DNA of 64,000 nt. Source: an uncultured Kiritimatiellota bacterium (GTDB taxonomy: Bacteria > Verrucomicrobiota > Kiritimatiellia > RFP12 > UBA1067). The first letter of the stretch is position 1. Each line of letters begins with the position of its first letter. The notes below the pieces were generated by a model. It saw only the letters and a list, made by a program, of their open reading frames with translations, was not told the DNA's origin and did not search any database. The position numbers and the translations under genes are program-made. Below, one piece after another: positions 44,235-52,555 of this stretch. The DNA lies in the NCBI GenBank assembly GCA_934667425.1, contig CAKULV010000007.1, positions 11,694-75,693 on the forward strand, given 5' to 3'.

Positions 44235-45275
44235 TTAGGCCGTGTACGTTGCCATTGTTCGGCGCAACCCTTCTGCCAGCCCGACCGTGGGCATCCACCC
44301 CAAGGCCTTGATCTTCCTGTCGGACAGGATCGCGGCGTTGTGCTGAGGCGCGTAGCCGCCTGAAGTCGGTTGCCTTCCGGTCTCGATCGCTATGGGCTTG
44401 GGCGCGTTTGCGGCGACAAGTTCGGCAAACGCGCGTATCGAGTACGACTCGGCTTGGTTGACGAGATTATAGGCATTGCCGCACTTCCCGTTGAATAGGA
44501 TCTCGAAGAAAGCCCGTGTCGCGTCGGAAATGTAACAGTACGACCTTTTCTGCGTTCCGGCGGTGTGAAGCGTGATTTTGTCGCCTTGGAGCGCGGAGCG
44601 GATGAATTCGGAAAATGCGCGAATGTCTCCGTTCAGATCCATCCCGGGCCCGTAGGTGTGGGCCAGGCGGAGCATTTTTGTGGATATGCCGTATTGTCTG
44701 CGATATGCGGCACAGAGCGATTCTCCGGTCACCTTTCCGATCGCATAGCAGTTTGCGACGTCTGATTGGTCGATCGGGAAGGTCATGTCTTCGTTTATCG
44801 GTTCGGAGGATTTCATTTCCCCGTACACGGCGCCAGACGAAAAGAAGATGAATTGCTCGAAGAGAGGCTGTTCCCTTGCCGCCTCAAGGAGATGATAGGT
44901 CCCGATGACGTTAGGGGTCAACACGTCCACGGGGATTTCTTTGTCAGGCCGGGGTATGCTTGCCGCATGGACGATGAAGTTGAAGGGGCCGATGTCCGGC
45001 AGAGGAGCCTTGCATGCGTATTCCCTTATGGAAAGGAGAGGATTGTCGAGATGCCCGTGGAATCTTTCCCTGGCTTTTGCTTCGCTTCTGACCAAGGCGA
45101 TGATTTTGACATTCCCGAGGGTCAGCAATGTCTCGACAATATATGCGGCGAGCATGCCATAGGCGCCGGTCACGGCGACTGTCTTCCCCGACAATGACGT
45201 CCATGGGAGTTTTGCAGACAGGATCTCGTCTATGTCCTCGGATATTATTGCGGAATCTGTGTTGAGCTTTATCAT
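44235..45275 (-). CDS. NAD-dependent epimerase/dehydratase, possible YerF-type reductase
   Basis: The protein has 346 residues. It is an extended SDR: VAVTGAYGMLAAYIVETLL (nucleotide site), FFSSGAVYGEM, the catalytic pair in CYAIGKVTGE (YxxxK), and a C-terminal YNLVNQAESYSIRAFA segment. Its place with the CDP-dideoxyhexose genes and a thiamine-diphosphate enzyme makes it a candidate for the reductase of a branched-sugar pathway, but an epimerase is equally possible. The start overlaps the transposase-like gene by ATGA. Confidence 0.8.
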   Translation of the reverse strand: MIKLNTDSAIISEDIDEILSAKLPWTSLSGKTVAVTGAYGMLAAYIVETLLTLGNVKIIALVRSEAKARERFHGHLDNPLLSIREYACKAPLPDIGPFNFIVHAASIPRPDKEIPVDVLTPNVIGTYHLLEAAREQPLFEQFIFFSSGAVYGEMKSSEPINEDMTFPIDQSDVANCYAIGKVTGESLCAAYRRQYGISTKMLRLAHTYGPGMDLNGDIRAFSEFIRSALQGDKITLHTAGTQKRSYCYISDATRAFFEILFNGKCGNAYNLVNQAESYSIRAFAELVAANAPKPIAIETGRQPTSGGYAPQHNAAILSDRKIKALGWMPTVGLAEGLRRTMATYTA

Positions 45276-46645
45276 GTTGATTGAGCACTGCGGGGTATGG
45301 CAGTGGCGATGGTCGAACTGTTGGGTGAGGCGCCACTAGTAGTGGTGTTGGCCGATCTGTTGGGTGAGGCGCCACTAGTAGTGGTGTTGGCCGATCTGTT
45401 GGGTGAGGCGCCACTAGTAGTGCTGATGGCCGATCTATGATCGGCCAGTACACAAGCGCCCGTTGGCTTCCAATACACTGCCACGCCTTCGCCGGCGGTG
45501 GCGATCTCGATGATCTCTGCGTTGTAATCAAGGCAGGCTTCGCGGCCAAATGCGACTTCATCGTTGCCACGCCCGATTTCAAGATAGCGCCCGGCGGCAA
45601 AGGCCGGCACATAGCGGCTTTCAGGCTTGAAGCGGGCGTTGGGGATGCATGAGGGCAGAATGCGGATGAAACGGGCATCGGCTCGTGCGCAAAGCATATC
45701 ACGCACAGCCTTCTCGCCTGGGCTGATGAATCCGCTCAAGATGATGTAGCCCTTATCGACGGCGGCCTCCATGCGGCATACGGCGGCTGCGATTTGCGTA
45801 TGGCTGCATCGGCGCGAAATCCGCAGTGCGACGATCTTTTCGCCCGTGCCGAGAAGCGCGGTGTTTCCTACTCCCTTCCAGTAGTCGCCATCGGCAAGGC
45901 GCGGCGAATCCAGCGGCTCGTGTATGCGCAGCGCATGATCGATTCCGTGCATTAGCGCCCATTTGAGCGGATTGTAGCGGATGTATCGCTCGGTCGCATC
46001 GATGAATGTGCGCGTGAGGCAGAGGCGATCATGGTAGCCCTGCTGCCATAATTGGCCATTCTGGCCGATCATAGATCGGCCATCATCACTGCCTTGCGGC
46101 CTTGGTTGCGTGGCTCGGCCATCATCACTGCCTTGCGGCCTTGGTTGCGCGGCTCGGCCATCATCACAGCTTGGGGGCCGTGGTTGCGTAGCTCGGCCCT
46201 CGCTGCTCGTGCTGGGAGCAAGGGCAATGGCCGAGCTGTTGGGGGTGGTAGTGCTGATGGCCGAGCTGCGATCGGCCAAAATGCTGCGATCGGCCAAAAG
46301 AATCTTGGCCAATTTGGTAGTGTGGTTCTTGAAGCGCCGGATCGCATTCCCCAGCACCTTTAGTGGCTCGTTGAGTCCGGGCCGCAGGTAAACATTGAAG
46401 TGGATGTGATCGGGCATCACGACACGGCCATAAAGCCTTAGGCCATCGTTGAGGCGAGGCATGGCATCAAGCGCATCTGCGACATGCTTTCCGAGCTGAG
46501 AAAGGTACACCTCATTGCCTGAAATGCGGCCAAAGATGTTGCGGCGTGGAGCAGTGGAAATAGTGATGAAGAGCGAGGCACCCCGTGCATAATCCCACGA
46601 ATGGGTACGGCGATAGCGGCGAATCGTTGTCGGTTGCGGCGTCAT
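45272..46645 (-). CDS. REP-associated tyrosine transposase-like protein with in-frame repeats
   Basis: The protein has 457 residues. The Y1 transposase (RAYT) core is clear: SWDYARGASLFITISTAPR, MPDHIHFNVYLRPG (HxH), and WQQGYHDRLCLTRTF with the candidate catalytic Tyr. A ~75-residue insertion between the HxH and the Tyr and a long C-terminal tail are built of 13-residue repeats, GRATQPRPQGSDD and TSGASPNRSANTT, each encoded by a 39-bp unit. It overlaps the upstream gene (ATGA, start 46645) and the downstream gene (ATGA), so it sits in the sugar operon as if it were a regular member. Whether it is still active is unknown. Confidence 0.8.
   Translation of the reverse strand: MTPQPTTIRRYRRTHSWDYARGASLFITISTAPRRNIFGRISGNEVYLSQLGKHVADALDAMPRLNDGLRLYGRVVMPDHIHFNVYLRPGLNEPLKVLGNAIRRFKNHTTKLAKILLADRSILADRSSAISTTTPNSSAIALAPSTSSEGRATQPRPPSCDDGRAAQPRPQGSDDGRATQPRPQGSDDGRSMIGQNGQLWQQGYHDRLCLTRTFIDATERYIRYNPLKWALMHGIDHALRIHEPLDSPRLADGDYWKGVGNTALLGTGEKIVALRISRRCSHTQIAAAVCRMEAAVDKGYIILSGFISPGEKAVRDMLCARADARFIRILPSCIPNARFKPESRYVPAFAAGRYLEIGRGNDEVAFGREACLDYNAEIIEIATAGEGVAVYWKPTGACVLADHRSAISTTSGASPNRSANTTTSGASPNRSANTTTSGASPNSSTIATAIPRSAQST
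45318..45434. repeat. Three 39-bp tandem repeats at the transposase 3' end
   Basis: Units at 45318-45356, 45357-45395 and 45396-45434, nearly identical. Each holds the palindrome CCACTAGTAGTGG, and a GGCCGAT boundary joins them. 39 bp keeps the reading frame. Confidence 0.85.
45428..45446. repeat. REP-like palindrome inside the transposase gene, copy 1
   Basis: GGCCGATC, TAT, GATCGGCC: perfect 8-bp arms. The inverse-oriented copy is at 46063-46081. Confidence 0.75.
46063..46081. repeat. REP-like palindrome inside the transposase gene, copy 2
   Basis: GGCCGATC, ATA, GATCGGCC. Further GATCGGCC half-sites lie at about 46270-46290. Confidence 0.75.
46076..46192. repeat. Three 39-bp tandem repeats in the middle of the transposase gene
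   Basis: Units at 46076-46114, 46115-46153 and 46154-46192; the third has diverged. They encode the 13-residue repeat GRATQPRPQGSDD. Confidence 0.85.
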
Positions 46646-48423
46646 GTGCGCGGGATAGGAGGGATGATCATCTGCCGCGTGAATTCCTCCCATGGCAGGG
46701 AGGGGGCCATGTCCTCAAGCGGGGCCGAAACCATTGTGCCGTCGGGGCGTTTCCACGAGGCGGCCTTTGGGCCAAGCACCTCAAATGGATCAAGCATCAC
46801 CTCAACCAGTGTTGGGCCGGGAGTCGCGAATATCCGTGGCAGCGTATTGTCAAGTTCCTGGTTGCTCGCAAGCTTGAAGTAGGGTAGGCCGTAGGCGGCG
46901 GCAAGCTTTTCAAGCGACGGCAGCCTTACGCCCGAGCCCGCCTCCGATCCGACGAAGCGCCCCTCGAAGAAGGCGCGTTGCGTCGTCTTGATCGAGAGGT
47001 ATCCGGCGTTGTTGTATACGAACACCGTGACAGGCAGATTGTAGGTGACGAGCGTCTGGAGTTCCTGGAGATTCATCTGGATCGAGCCGTCGCCCTCGAT
47101 GCACACGACGCGCCCCAGGGCGAAGCTTGCTCCGATCGCCGCCGGAAGCCCGTAGCCCATGGAGGCGCAGCCCTCGTTCGCGAAGAGGCGCATGCCGCGC
47201 CGGACGGGCATCGCCTGGAAGGTCGATGTGTACGCGACGCCGTTCGCGGTGACTACGGTGAGCGGTGCTGGCGCATGGCGCACGATGGCTTCGGGGAGGA
47301 CGTAGCTCGAAACGTAGTCGGTGCGGGCGCGGTGTTCGGGCAGGATTACGGGGTATGCCGCCTTGATGCGGCGGCAGTATGCGAGCCAATCGGGGTGCGG
47401 CGGCAGGGATGGCAACGCGGTGTGCAGGGCTTCGAGGAATGCGCCCGCGTCGGCGTTGATCTTGACGTCGGGGCGGAACGTCGGCTTCTCCAGCTCGTTG
47501 GCATCGATGTCGACCATGATCTTCGTCGCCGCGCGAGCGACGGTGTCGTAGGCGTAGCCGCAGAGGCGCAGGCCCATGCGCGTGCCGATCACCAGCAGCA
47601 GGTCGGCGTTCTGCATGATGAAGTTGGCAGGACGCTCCCCAAGGATGCCGGGTCGGCCGAAGAATAGCGGATGGTCGCTCGGGATCAGGTCGATGCCGGA
47701 GATCGCGGTCAGCACGGGGAAGTTGAGCGCTTCGGCCACATCGAGGAAGGCCCGTTCGGCGCCCGCGTTGCGTACGCCCGATCCGACGACGATGGCCGGC
47801 CTCTTCGCCGACTTGATGGCCGCGATGGCCGCGCCGATGGCATCCTCCGTCGGCGCGAGGCGGGTGAAGGCGGTCGGGACGATATGTGTCGGCGGCATTT
47901 CGGCCGCCTGGATATCGAGCGGGACGTCGAGCCAGACCGGGCCGGGGCGTCCCGTCTGGCAGATTCTCCACGCCTCTTCGAGCGCAGGGGCGACCTCATC
48001 GACGGACATGAGCGTCTTAGCGAACTTCGTCATCGCCCGCGCGGAATCGACGATGTTGTACTCCTGGTCGCCGAGCTGGCGCAGCTTCAGGCGAGGCGCC
48101 GCCGTGATCATCGTCGAGCGCTTGATCTGCCCGGAGATCACTATCATCGGCACTGAATCGAGCCATGCGCCGAGAACGCCGGTTAGCGCGTTGGTGCCGC
48201 CTGGCCCGGTCGTCACGCATACGACGCCCGGCGTGCCGCCTGCGCGCGCATACCCCTCGGCCGCCATCGCGCAGGCCTGCTCGTGGAGACAGCAGACGTA
48301 GCGGATTCGCGATTCGAGTCCGAGCGCATCGTCGAGGTGCATCGCGCCCCCGCCCGTCACGAGGAAACAGTGGCGCACGCCCTTGTCGGCTAGTGTCTTG
48401 AAGATATAGTCGGCGACGCGCAT
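46642..48423 (-). CDS. Thiamine-diphosphate enzyme, acetolactate synthase-like (YerE candidate)
   Basis: The protein has 593 residues with the three-domain layout of acetolactate synthase. The catalytic Glu is in CCLHEQACAMAAEGYARAGG, the FAD/middle domain is present, and the ThDP motif is GDGSIQMNLQELQTLV with a downstream NN. True AHAS genes are normally paired with a small subunit and amino-acid genes; this one lies directly after a CDP-glucose pathway gene. That matches YerE, which adds an acetyl group from pyruvate to CDP-3,6-dideoxy-4-keto-glucose. ATG 48423 is one base after the rfbF stop. Confidence 0.85.
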   Translation of the reverse strand: MRVADYIFKTLADKGVRHCFLVTGGGAMHLDDALGLESRIRYVCCLHEQACAMAAEGYARAGGTPGVVCVTTGPGGTNALTGVLGAWLDSVPMIVISGQIKRSTMITAAPRLKLRQLGDQEYNIVDSARAMTKFAKTLMSVDEVAPALEEAWRICQTGRPGPVWLDVPLDIQAAEMPPTHIVPTAFTRLAPTEDAIGAAIAAIKSAKRPAIVVGSGVRNAGAERAFLDVAEALNFPVLTAISGIDLIPSDHPLFFGRPGILGERPANFIMQNADLLLVIGTRMGLRLCGYAYDTVARAATKIMVDIDANELEKPTFRPDVKINADAGAFLEALHTALPSLPPHPDWLAYCRRIKAAYPVILPEHRARTDYVSSYVLPEAIVRHAPAPLTVVTANGVAYTSTFQAMPVRRGMRLFANEGCASMGYGLPAAIGASFALGRVVCIEGDGSIQMNLQELQTLVTYNLPVTVFVYNNAGYLSIKTTQRAFFEGRFVGSEAGSGVRLPSLEKLAAAYGLPYFKLASNQELDNTLPRIFATPGPTLVEVMLDPFEVLGPKAASWKRPDGTMVSAPLEDMAPSLPWEEFTRQMIIPPIPRT

Positions 48424-48424
48424 C

Positions 48425-49171
48425 TCAAACCCTCCAAGGGGCCTCGCCGGCGGCCCACAGCCCATTGAGCAGCGCGTGTTCGCGTGGCGTGTCCATGCAC
48501 TGCCAGAAACCCTCGTGCCTGTGGATGGTCATGTCTCCGTCCGCCGCCGCCATGCGCATGGGGGCCTGCTCGAAGAACATCTTCGGATCGTCGGCAAGGT
48601 ATTTCGAGAGGAATCTTCGGGTGACCACCATGAAACCGCCGTTTATGTAGAACTTCGAGCGAGCCTTTTCCTGGAAGTCGGACACGCGATCGCCCTTGAT
48701 CACGAGTTCCCCGAAGCGCGAGGCGGGGTGTACCCCGGTGATCGTTATGGATCGGCCGGCACGGCGGTGCCTCTTGAGGAGCTTTGCGATATCGACATCT
48801 GCCACCCCATCGCCATATGTGAGAAAGAATTCCGTATCCGTTTGCCGCAGGGCTTTTGCCGCCCGCGCGACGCGCCCGCCCGTCGCTGTCTCGGCGCCCG
48901 TATCGACGCACGTCACCTCCCAGCCGAGGCGGTCGAGCGCGCGCACGTGCTTCGCGAAGTACGCCTCGAATTCGCCCTTGAGGTAGCCGAGGCAGAGGAT
49001 GAACCGCCTGCATCCGAACGCGGCGTACCACTGCATGATGTGCCAGAGGATCGGGTCGCGGCCGATCTTGACCATGGGCTTTGGCGTCACCTTCGTGACG
49101 TCGCCGAGACGCGTGCCTTTCCCGCCGCAGAGGATCATGACTGGCGGCATGTCGATAGATGTTCGTTTCAT
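48425..49171 (-). CDS. rfbF: Glucose-1-phosphate cytidylyltransferase
   Basis: The protein has 248 residues. It makes CDP-glucose from glucose-1-phosphate and CTP. Seen are the nucleotide-binding ILCGGKGTRLGDVTKVTPKP, GRDPILWHIM, FFLTYGDGVADV, and HRHEGFWQCMDTPREH. It is the first step of CDP-3,6-dideoxyhexose synthesis. It is divergent from rfbG with only 38 bp between start codons. ATG 49150 (MPPVMIL) is a possible later start. Confidence 0.95.
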   Translation of the reverse strand: MKRTSIDMPPVMILCGGKGTRLGDVTKVTPKPMVKIGRDPILWHIMQWYAAFGCRRFILCLGYLKGEFEAYFAKHVRALDRLGWEVTCVDTGAETATGGRVARAAKALRQTDTEFFLTYGDGVADVDIAKLLKRHRRAGRSITITGVHPASRFGELVIKGDRVSDFQEKARSKFYINGGFMVVTRRFLSKYLADDPKMFFEQAPMRMAAADGDMTIHRHEGFWQCMDTPREHALLNGLWAAGEAPWRV

Positions 49172-49178
49172 CGCGGGT

Positions 49179-49201
49179 AGTATAGCATAATGTGCTATAA
49201 T
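49179..49201. promoter_or_regulatory. Compact divergent promoter between rfbF and rfbG
   Basis: Plus strand: TGCTATAAT ending at 49201, 8 nt before the rfbG ATG. Minus strand: TATACT at 49184-49179, 7 nt before the rfbF ATG. Neither gene has a Shine-Dalgarno sequence, so both transcripts would be near-leaderless. Confidence 0.55.
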
Positions 49202-49209
49202 CTTGCGCC

Positions 49210-50289
49210 ATGTTCGAGGTCTATCAGGGAAGACGCGTCTTCGTGACGGGACACACGGGATTCAAGGGTTCGTGGCTGTGCGAGTGGCTGCTCGCCCTTG
49301 GGGCCGAGGTGTACGGTTTCTCGAATGGGCTTCCCACCCGCCCGTCGCTCTTCGCGCAGCTGCGCCTTTCGCGGCGCCTGAAGGCCGATATGCGCGGCGA
49401 TGTGCGCGACCGCTCGGCGGTGTGCGCGGCAATCAGGTCGGTCGGGCCCGACTTCGTGTTCCATCTCGCTGCGCAGCCGCTCGTGCGCCTTTCCTACGCG
49501 CGTCCGGTCGAGACGTTCGAGACGAACGTCATGGGGACCGTCCACGTTCTCGATGCCCTGCGCGGGATGAGGCGGAAGTGCAGCGCGGTGCTCGTCACGA
49601 CGGACAAGTGCTACGAGAACCGGGAGACGCGCCGACCATACCGGGAGGACGATCCGATGGGCGGATACGACCCCTATTCGTGCTCGAAGGGGTGCGACGA
49701 GCTTGTGATCGGCTCCTACCGGCGCTCGTTCTTCAACGATCCGTCCTCGCCTGTCTGGATCGCGAGCGCACGTGCCGGCAACGTCGTTGGCGGCGGAGAC
49801 TGGGCAAAGGATCGCCTCGTCCCCGATCTCTTCCGCGCCTTGCGGAAAGGGACAGAGATCCCGGTGCGCAATCCGTCCTCGACGCGCCCGTGGCAGCATG
49901 TCCTGGAGCCGCTTTCGGGATATCTCGCGCTCGGCAAGGCGCTCGATTCGAGGCGCGATTTCTACGCTGTCGCGAGTGGCTTCAATTTCGGACCGGATCC
50001 CAGGGGGAACCGGACGGTGCGGGAGGTCGTAGAGGCGCTTTTGGCGCATACGGGCGGACGATGGGCCGACATGAGCGATCCAAACGCCCTCCACGAGGCC
50101 GGACTCCTCAATCTCGACATCCGCAAGGCCGCGCGGGTTCTCGGATGGAAACCGCGCTGGAACTTCGGCGAGACGATGGAGAAGGTTGCCGCGTGGTATG
50201 TGGGGGAAGGGCGCGGCGAGAATCCCATGGCATTGACGCAAGGGCAGATTGAGGCATACGAGGGCGTGCAATCCGAGATATTAAAATGA
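49210..50289 (+). CDS. rfbG: CDP-glucose 4,6-dehydratase
   Basis: The protein has 359 residues. It converts CDP-glucose to CDP-4-keto-6-deoxyglucose. Motifs are RVFVTGHTGFKGSWLCEWL (NAD site), FHLAAQPLVRLSYARPVETF, TTDKCYEN and YDPYSCSKGCDELV; the usual YxxxK is YSCSK. Together with rfbF and rfbH it defines the 3,6-dideoxyhexose route. It overlaps rfbH by 4 nt. Confidence 0.95.
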   Translation: MFEVYQGRRVFVTGHTGFKGSWLCEWLLALGAEVYGFSNGLPTRPSLFAQLRLSRRLKADMRGDVRDRSAVCAAIRSVGPDFVFHLAAQPLVRLSYARPVETFETNVMGTVHVLDALRGMRRKCSAVLVTTDKCYENRETRRPYREDDPMGGYDPYSCSKGCDELVIGSYRRSFFNDPSSPVWIASARAGNVVGGGDWAKDRLVPDLFRALRKGTEIPVRNPSSTRPWQHVLEPLSGYLALGKALDSRRDFYAVASGFNFGPDPRGNRTVREVVEALLAHTGGRWADMSDPNALHEAGLLNLDIRKAARVLGWKPRWNFGETMEKVAAWYVGEGRGENPMALTQGQIEAYEGVQSEILK

Positions 50290-51656
50290 CACCTGAAGAA
50301 CTTAAGGCAGAAATCCTATCCAAGACGGCGGAATACTACCGTCTAGTCCACGCGCCGAAGCGGGATGCGCCGTTCGTGCCCGGAGAGAGCCGCGTCAACT
50401 ACGCCGGACGCGTCTTCGACGAGAAGGAGATGAAGAACCTCGTAGATGCGTCGCTCGACTTCTGGCTTACCTACGGGCCGTGGTCCAGGCGCTTCGAGCG
50501 GGAACTCGCCGCCTACCTCGGCGTCAGCACGGCGCTTCTCGTCAATTCCGGCTCGTCCGCGAATCTCCTCGCGTTCCAAACGCTCACCTCTCCGCTTTTG
50601 GGCGAACGCCGGATCATGCGCGGCGACGAGGTGATCACCGTCGCCGCCGGTTTTCCGACGACGATCGCTCCGATCATCCAGTACGGAGCGGTGCCGGTTT
50701 TCGTGGATGTGGACCTTGAAACGGCCAACATCGACGTTTCCTGTCTGGAGGCGGCGCTCTCCCCGCGCACGAAGGCCGTGATGCTCGCGCACACGCTCGG
50801 CAATCCATTCGACCTCAAGGCCGTGAAGGCGTTTTGCGACAGGCACGGCCTCTGGCTCGTCGAGGACAACTGCGACGCGCTCGGCTCGACGTTCGCCGGA
50901 CGGCTCACCGGGACGTGGGGAGACCTCGGCACATCGAGCTTCTACCCGCCGCACCACATGACGATGGGGGAGGGCGGGGCCGTCTACACCAGCGATCCGC
51001 TCCTGCGGAAGATTGCGCTGTCGCTGCGGGACTGGGGGCGCGACTGCTGGTGCGCGTCTGGCGTGGACAACACGTGCGGCTGCCGGTTTACGCGGCAGTT
51101 CGGCCGGTTGCCCGTCGGCTACGACCACAAGTACGTCTACTCCCATTTCGGCTACAACCTGAAGGCGACCGATATGCAGGCGGCGATCGGATGCGCTCAG
51201 CTGGAGAAGTTTCCGGCGTTCGTCGCAAAGCGCAAGGCGAACTATGCGCGGCTTCGCGACGGGCTGAAGGATCTCCCGCAGCTGAAGGCGTTCCGGCCGC
51301 TTCCCGCGTCCGATCCGAGCTGGTTCGGCTTCCTGATGACGGTGCAGCCCCAAGCGGGGTTCACGCGCAACGACCTTGCGCGGCGCCTGGAGGCGGCAAA
51401 CATCCAGACGCGAAACCTCTTCGCCGGCAATCTTACGCGGCACCCGTGCATGGAGGCTCTTGTGCGCGGCATCGACTACCGCGTCGTCGGCACGCTCGCG
51501 AACACCGACACGCTCATGAACGATGCCCTGTGGATTGGTCTCTATCCGGGCATGGACGAGGCGAAGCTCGCCTACATGGTGAAGACGATCCGCGACTTCT
51601 GCGCATTCGCCGGGAATGTCCGTTGCCACGGAAAACCTATCCGCCGGGGGATCTGA
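50286..51656 (+). CDS. rfbH: CDP-4-keto-6-deoxy-D-glucose-3-dehydrase (E1)
   Basis: The protein has 456 residues. It is an aminotransferase-fold PMP enzyme that removes the C3 hydroxyl. The PLP Lys is replaced by His in SSFYPPHHMTMGEGGAVYT, the hallmark of E1, and the [2Fe-2S] cysteines are present in RDCWCASGVDNTCGC. The partner reductase E3 is not in the window. It lies directly after rfbG, in the order seen in Salmonella and Yersinia O-antigen loci. Confidence 0.96.
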   Translation: MTPEELKAEILSKTAEYYRLVHAPKRDAPFVPGESRVNYAGRVFDEKEMKNLVDASLDFWLTYGPWSRRFERELAAYLGVSTALLVNSGSSANLLAFQTLTSPLLGERRIMRGDEVITVAAGFPTTIAPIIQYGAVPVFVDVDLETANIDVSCLEAALSPRTKAVMLAHTLGNPFDLKAVKAFCDRHGLWLVEDNCDALGSTFAGRLTGTWGDLGTSSFYPPHHMTMGEGGAVYTSDPLLRKIALSLRDWGRDCWCASGVDNTCGCRFTRQFGRLPVGYDHKYVYSHFGYNLKATDMQAAIGCAQLEKFPAFVAKRKANYARLRDGLKDLPQLKAFRPLPASDPSWFGFLMTVQPQAGFTRNDLARRLEAANIQTRNLFAGNLTRHPCMEALVRGIDYRVVGTLANTDTLMNDALWIGLYPGMDEAKLAYMVKTIRDFCAFAGNVRCHGKPIRRGI

Positions 51657-51685
51657 TTCGGCCCCCCCTTGCATTCCGGGCTTTA

Positions 51686-51694
51686 TGGTATAAT
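51686..51694 (+). promoter_or_regulatory. Extended -10 promoter, leaderless
   Basis: TGGTATAAT ends 6 nt before ATG 51701, so transcription would start at or next to the ATG. No ribosome site. Confidence 0.65.
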
Positions 51695-51700
51695 CGCCAC

Positions 51701-52504
51701 ATGAAAAAAGTGAAATTCAATCTCGCGATGGCGGGATACACATACAACAAGTTCTCCGTGGATCGTACGCTTGACGATCTTGAGAGGCTTGACATCCACT
51801 ATCTGTGCGTCAAGAATTTCCATCTGCCTTTCGATTCCACAGCTGCGCAGATCGCGGAGTTCAGGAGAAAATGTTCCGATCATGGAGTGACCCCGTATGG
51901 CGTGGGGCCGATCTACATGACCACGCCCGATGCGGCCAAGAGGTACTTCGACTATGCCGCGTCGCTCGGCGTCGCGGTGCTTGTGGGCGTGCCGGGGGAG
52001 GATAGGGATGTCGGCGGCAAGAAAGTGTCGGTATCGAGCCGCAAGATGTGCGAGGCGTGCTCCGGGCTTGCTTCGCAGTATGGCATAAAGTATGCGATCC
52101 ACAACCATGGCGCGAACCCGAAGACCGGCAACCCCAGGCTCTATCCGACCGTCGTCAGCACATACGACTACATAAAGGACCTTGATCCGCGCATGGGATT
52201 CTGCATAGACGTCGCATACACTTATGCCGATGGCTTTGACGTGGCGGATATCGTGCGTACGTACAAGGGGCGCATTTTCGACGGACACATCCGCAACATA
52301 AATCCCGGAAACAACGGTTCCGCCGGCGTGTCAGGACCGAACGGCGTGATCCCGTACCGGCGCATATTCGAGGCGTTTCGCGATATCGGCTATGAAGGGT
52401 GCCTCGGTCTGGAGCTTGCGAACGCATTCTCAAGCGATGGCGATGCGCTTTGGATCCCTGAATCCGTAGGGTATTTCCGTGGCATAATGGATTCCCTTCG
52501 CTGA
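51701..52504 (+). CDS. Xylose-isomerase-like TIM-barrel protein (cytosolic)
   Basis: The protein has 267 residues with no signal. It closely parallels the lipoprotein at 28474: FNLAMAGYTYNKFSVDRTL, HYLCVKNFHLPF, YAIHNHGANPKTG, DPRMGFCIDVAYTYADGFD and CLGLELANAF. Sugar-phosphate isomerase/epimerase superfamily; the substrate is not predictable. It is followed by nagA and an esterase and probably belongs to the glycan-use region. Confidence 0.88.
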   Translation: MKKVKFNLAMAGYTYNKFSVDRTLDDLERLDIHYLCVKNFHLPFDSTAAQIAEFRRKCSDHGVTPYGVGPIYMTTPDAAKRYFDYAASLGVAVLVGVPGEDRDVGGKKVSVSSRKMCEACSGLASQYGIKYAIHNHGANPKTGNPRLYPTVVSTYDYIKDLDPRMGFCIDVAYTYADGFDVADIVRTYKGRIFDGHIRNINPGNNGSAGVSGPNGVIPYRRIFEAFRDIGYEGCLGLELANAFSSDGDALWIPESVGYFRGIMDSLR

Positions 52505-52555
52505 CGGGGCGCAATTGTTCTGACGCTTTTGATAAATCTGTTAGGAGATGATGGC

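Noticed and set aside
45318..46192. 39-bp tandem repeats as a CRISPR array
   Set aside because: The units abut without unique spacers and lie in frame inside a transposase gene.
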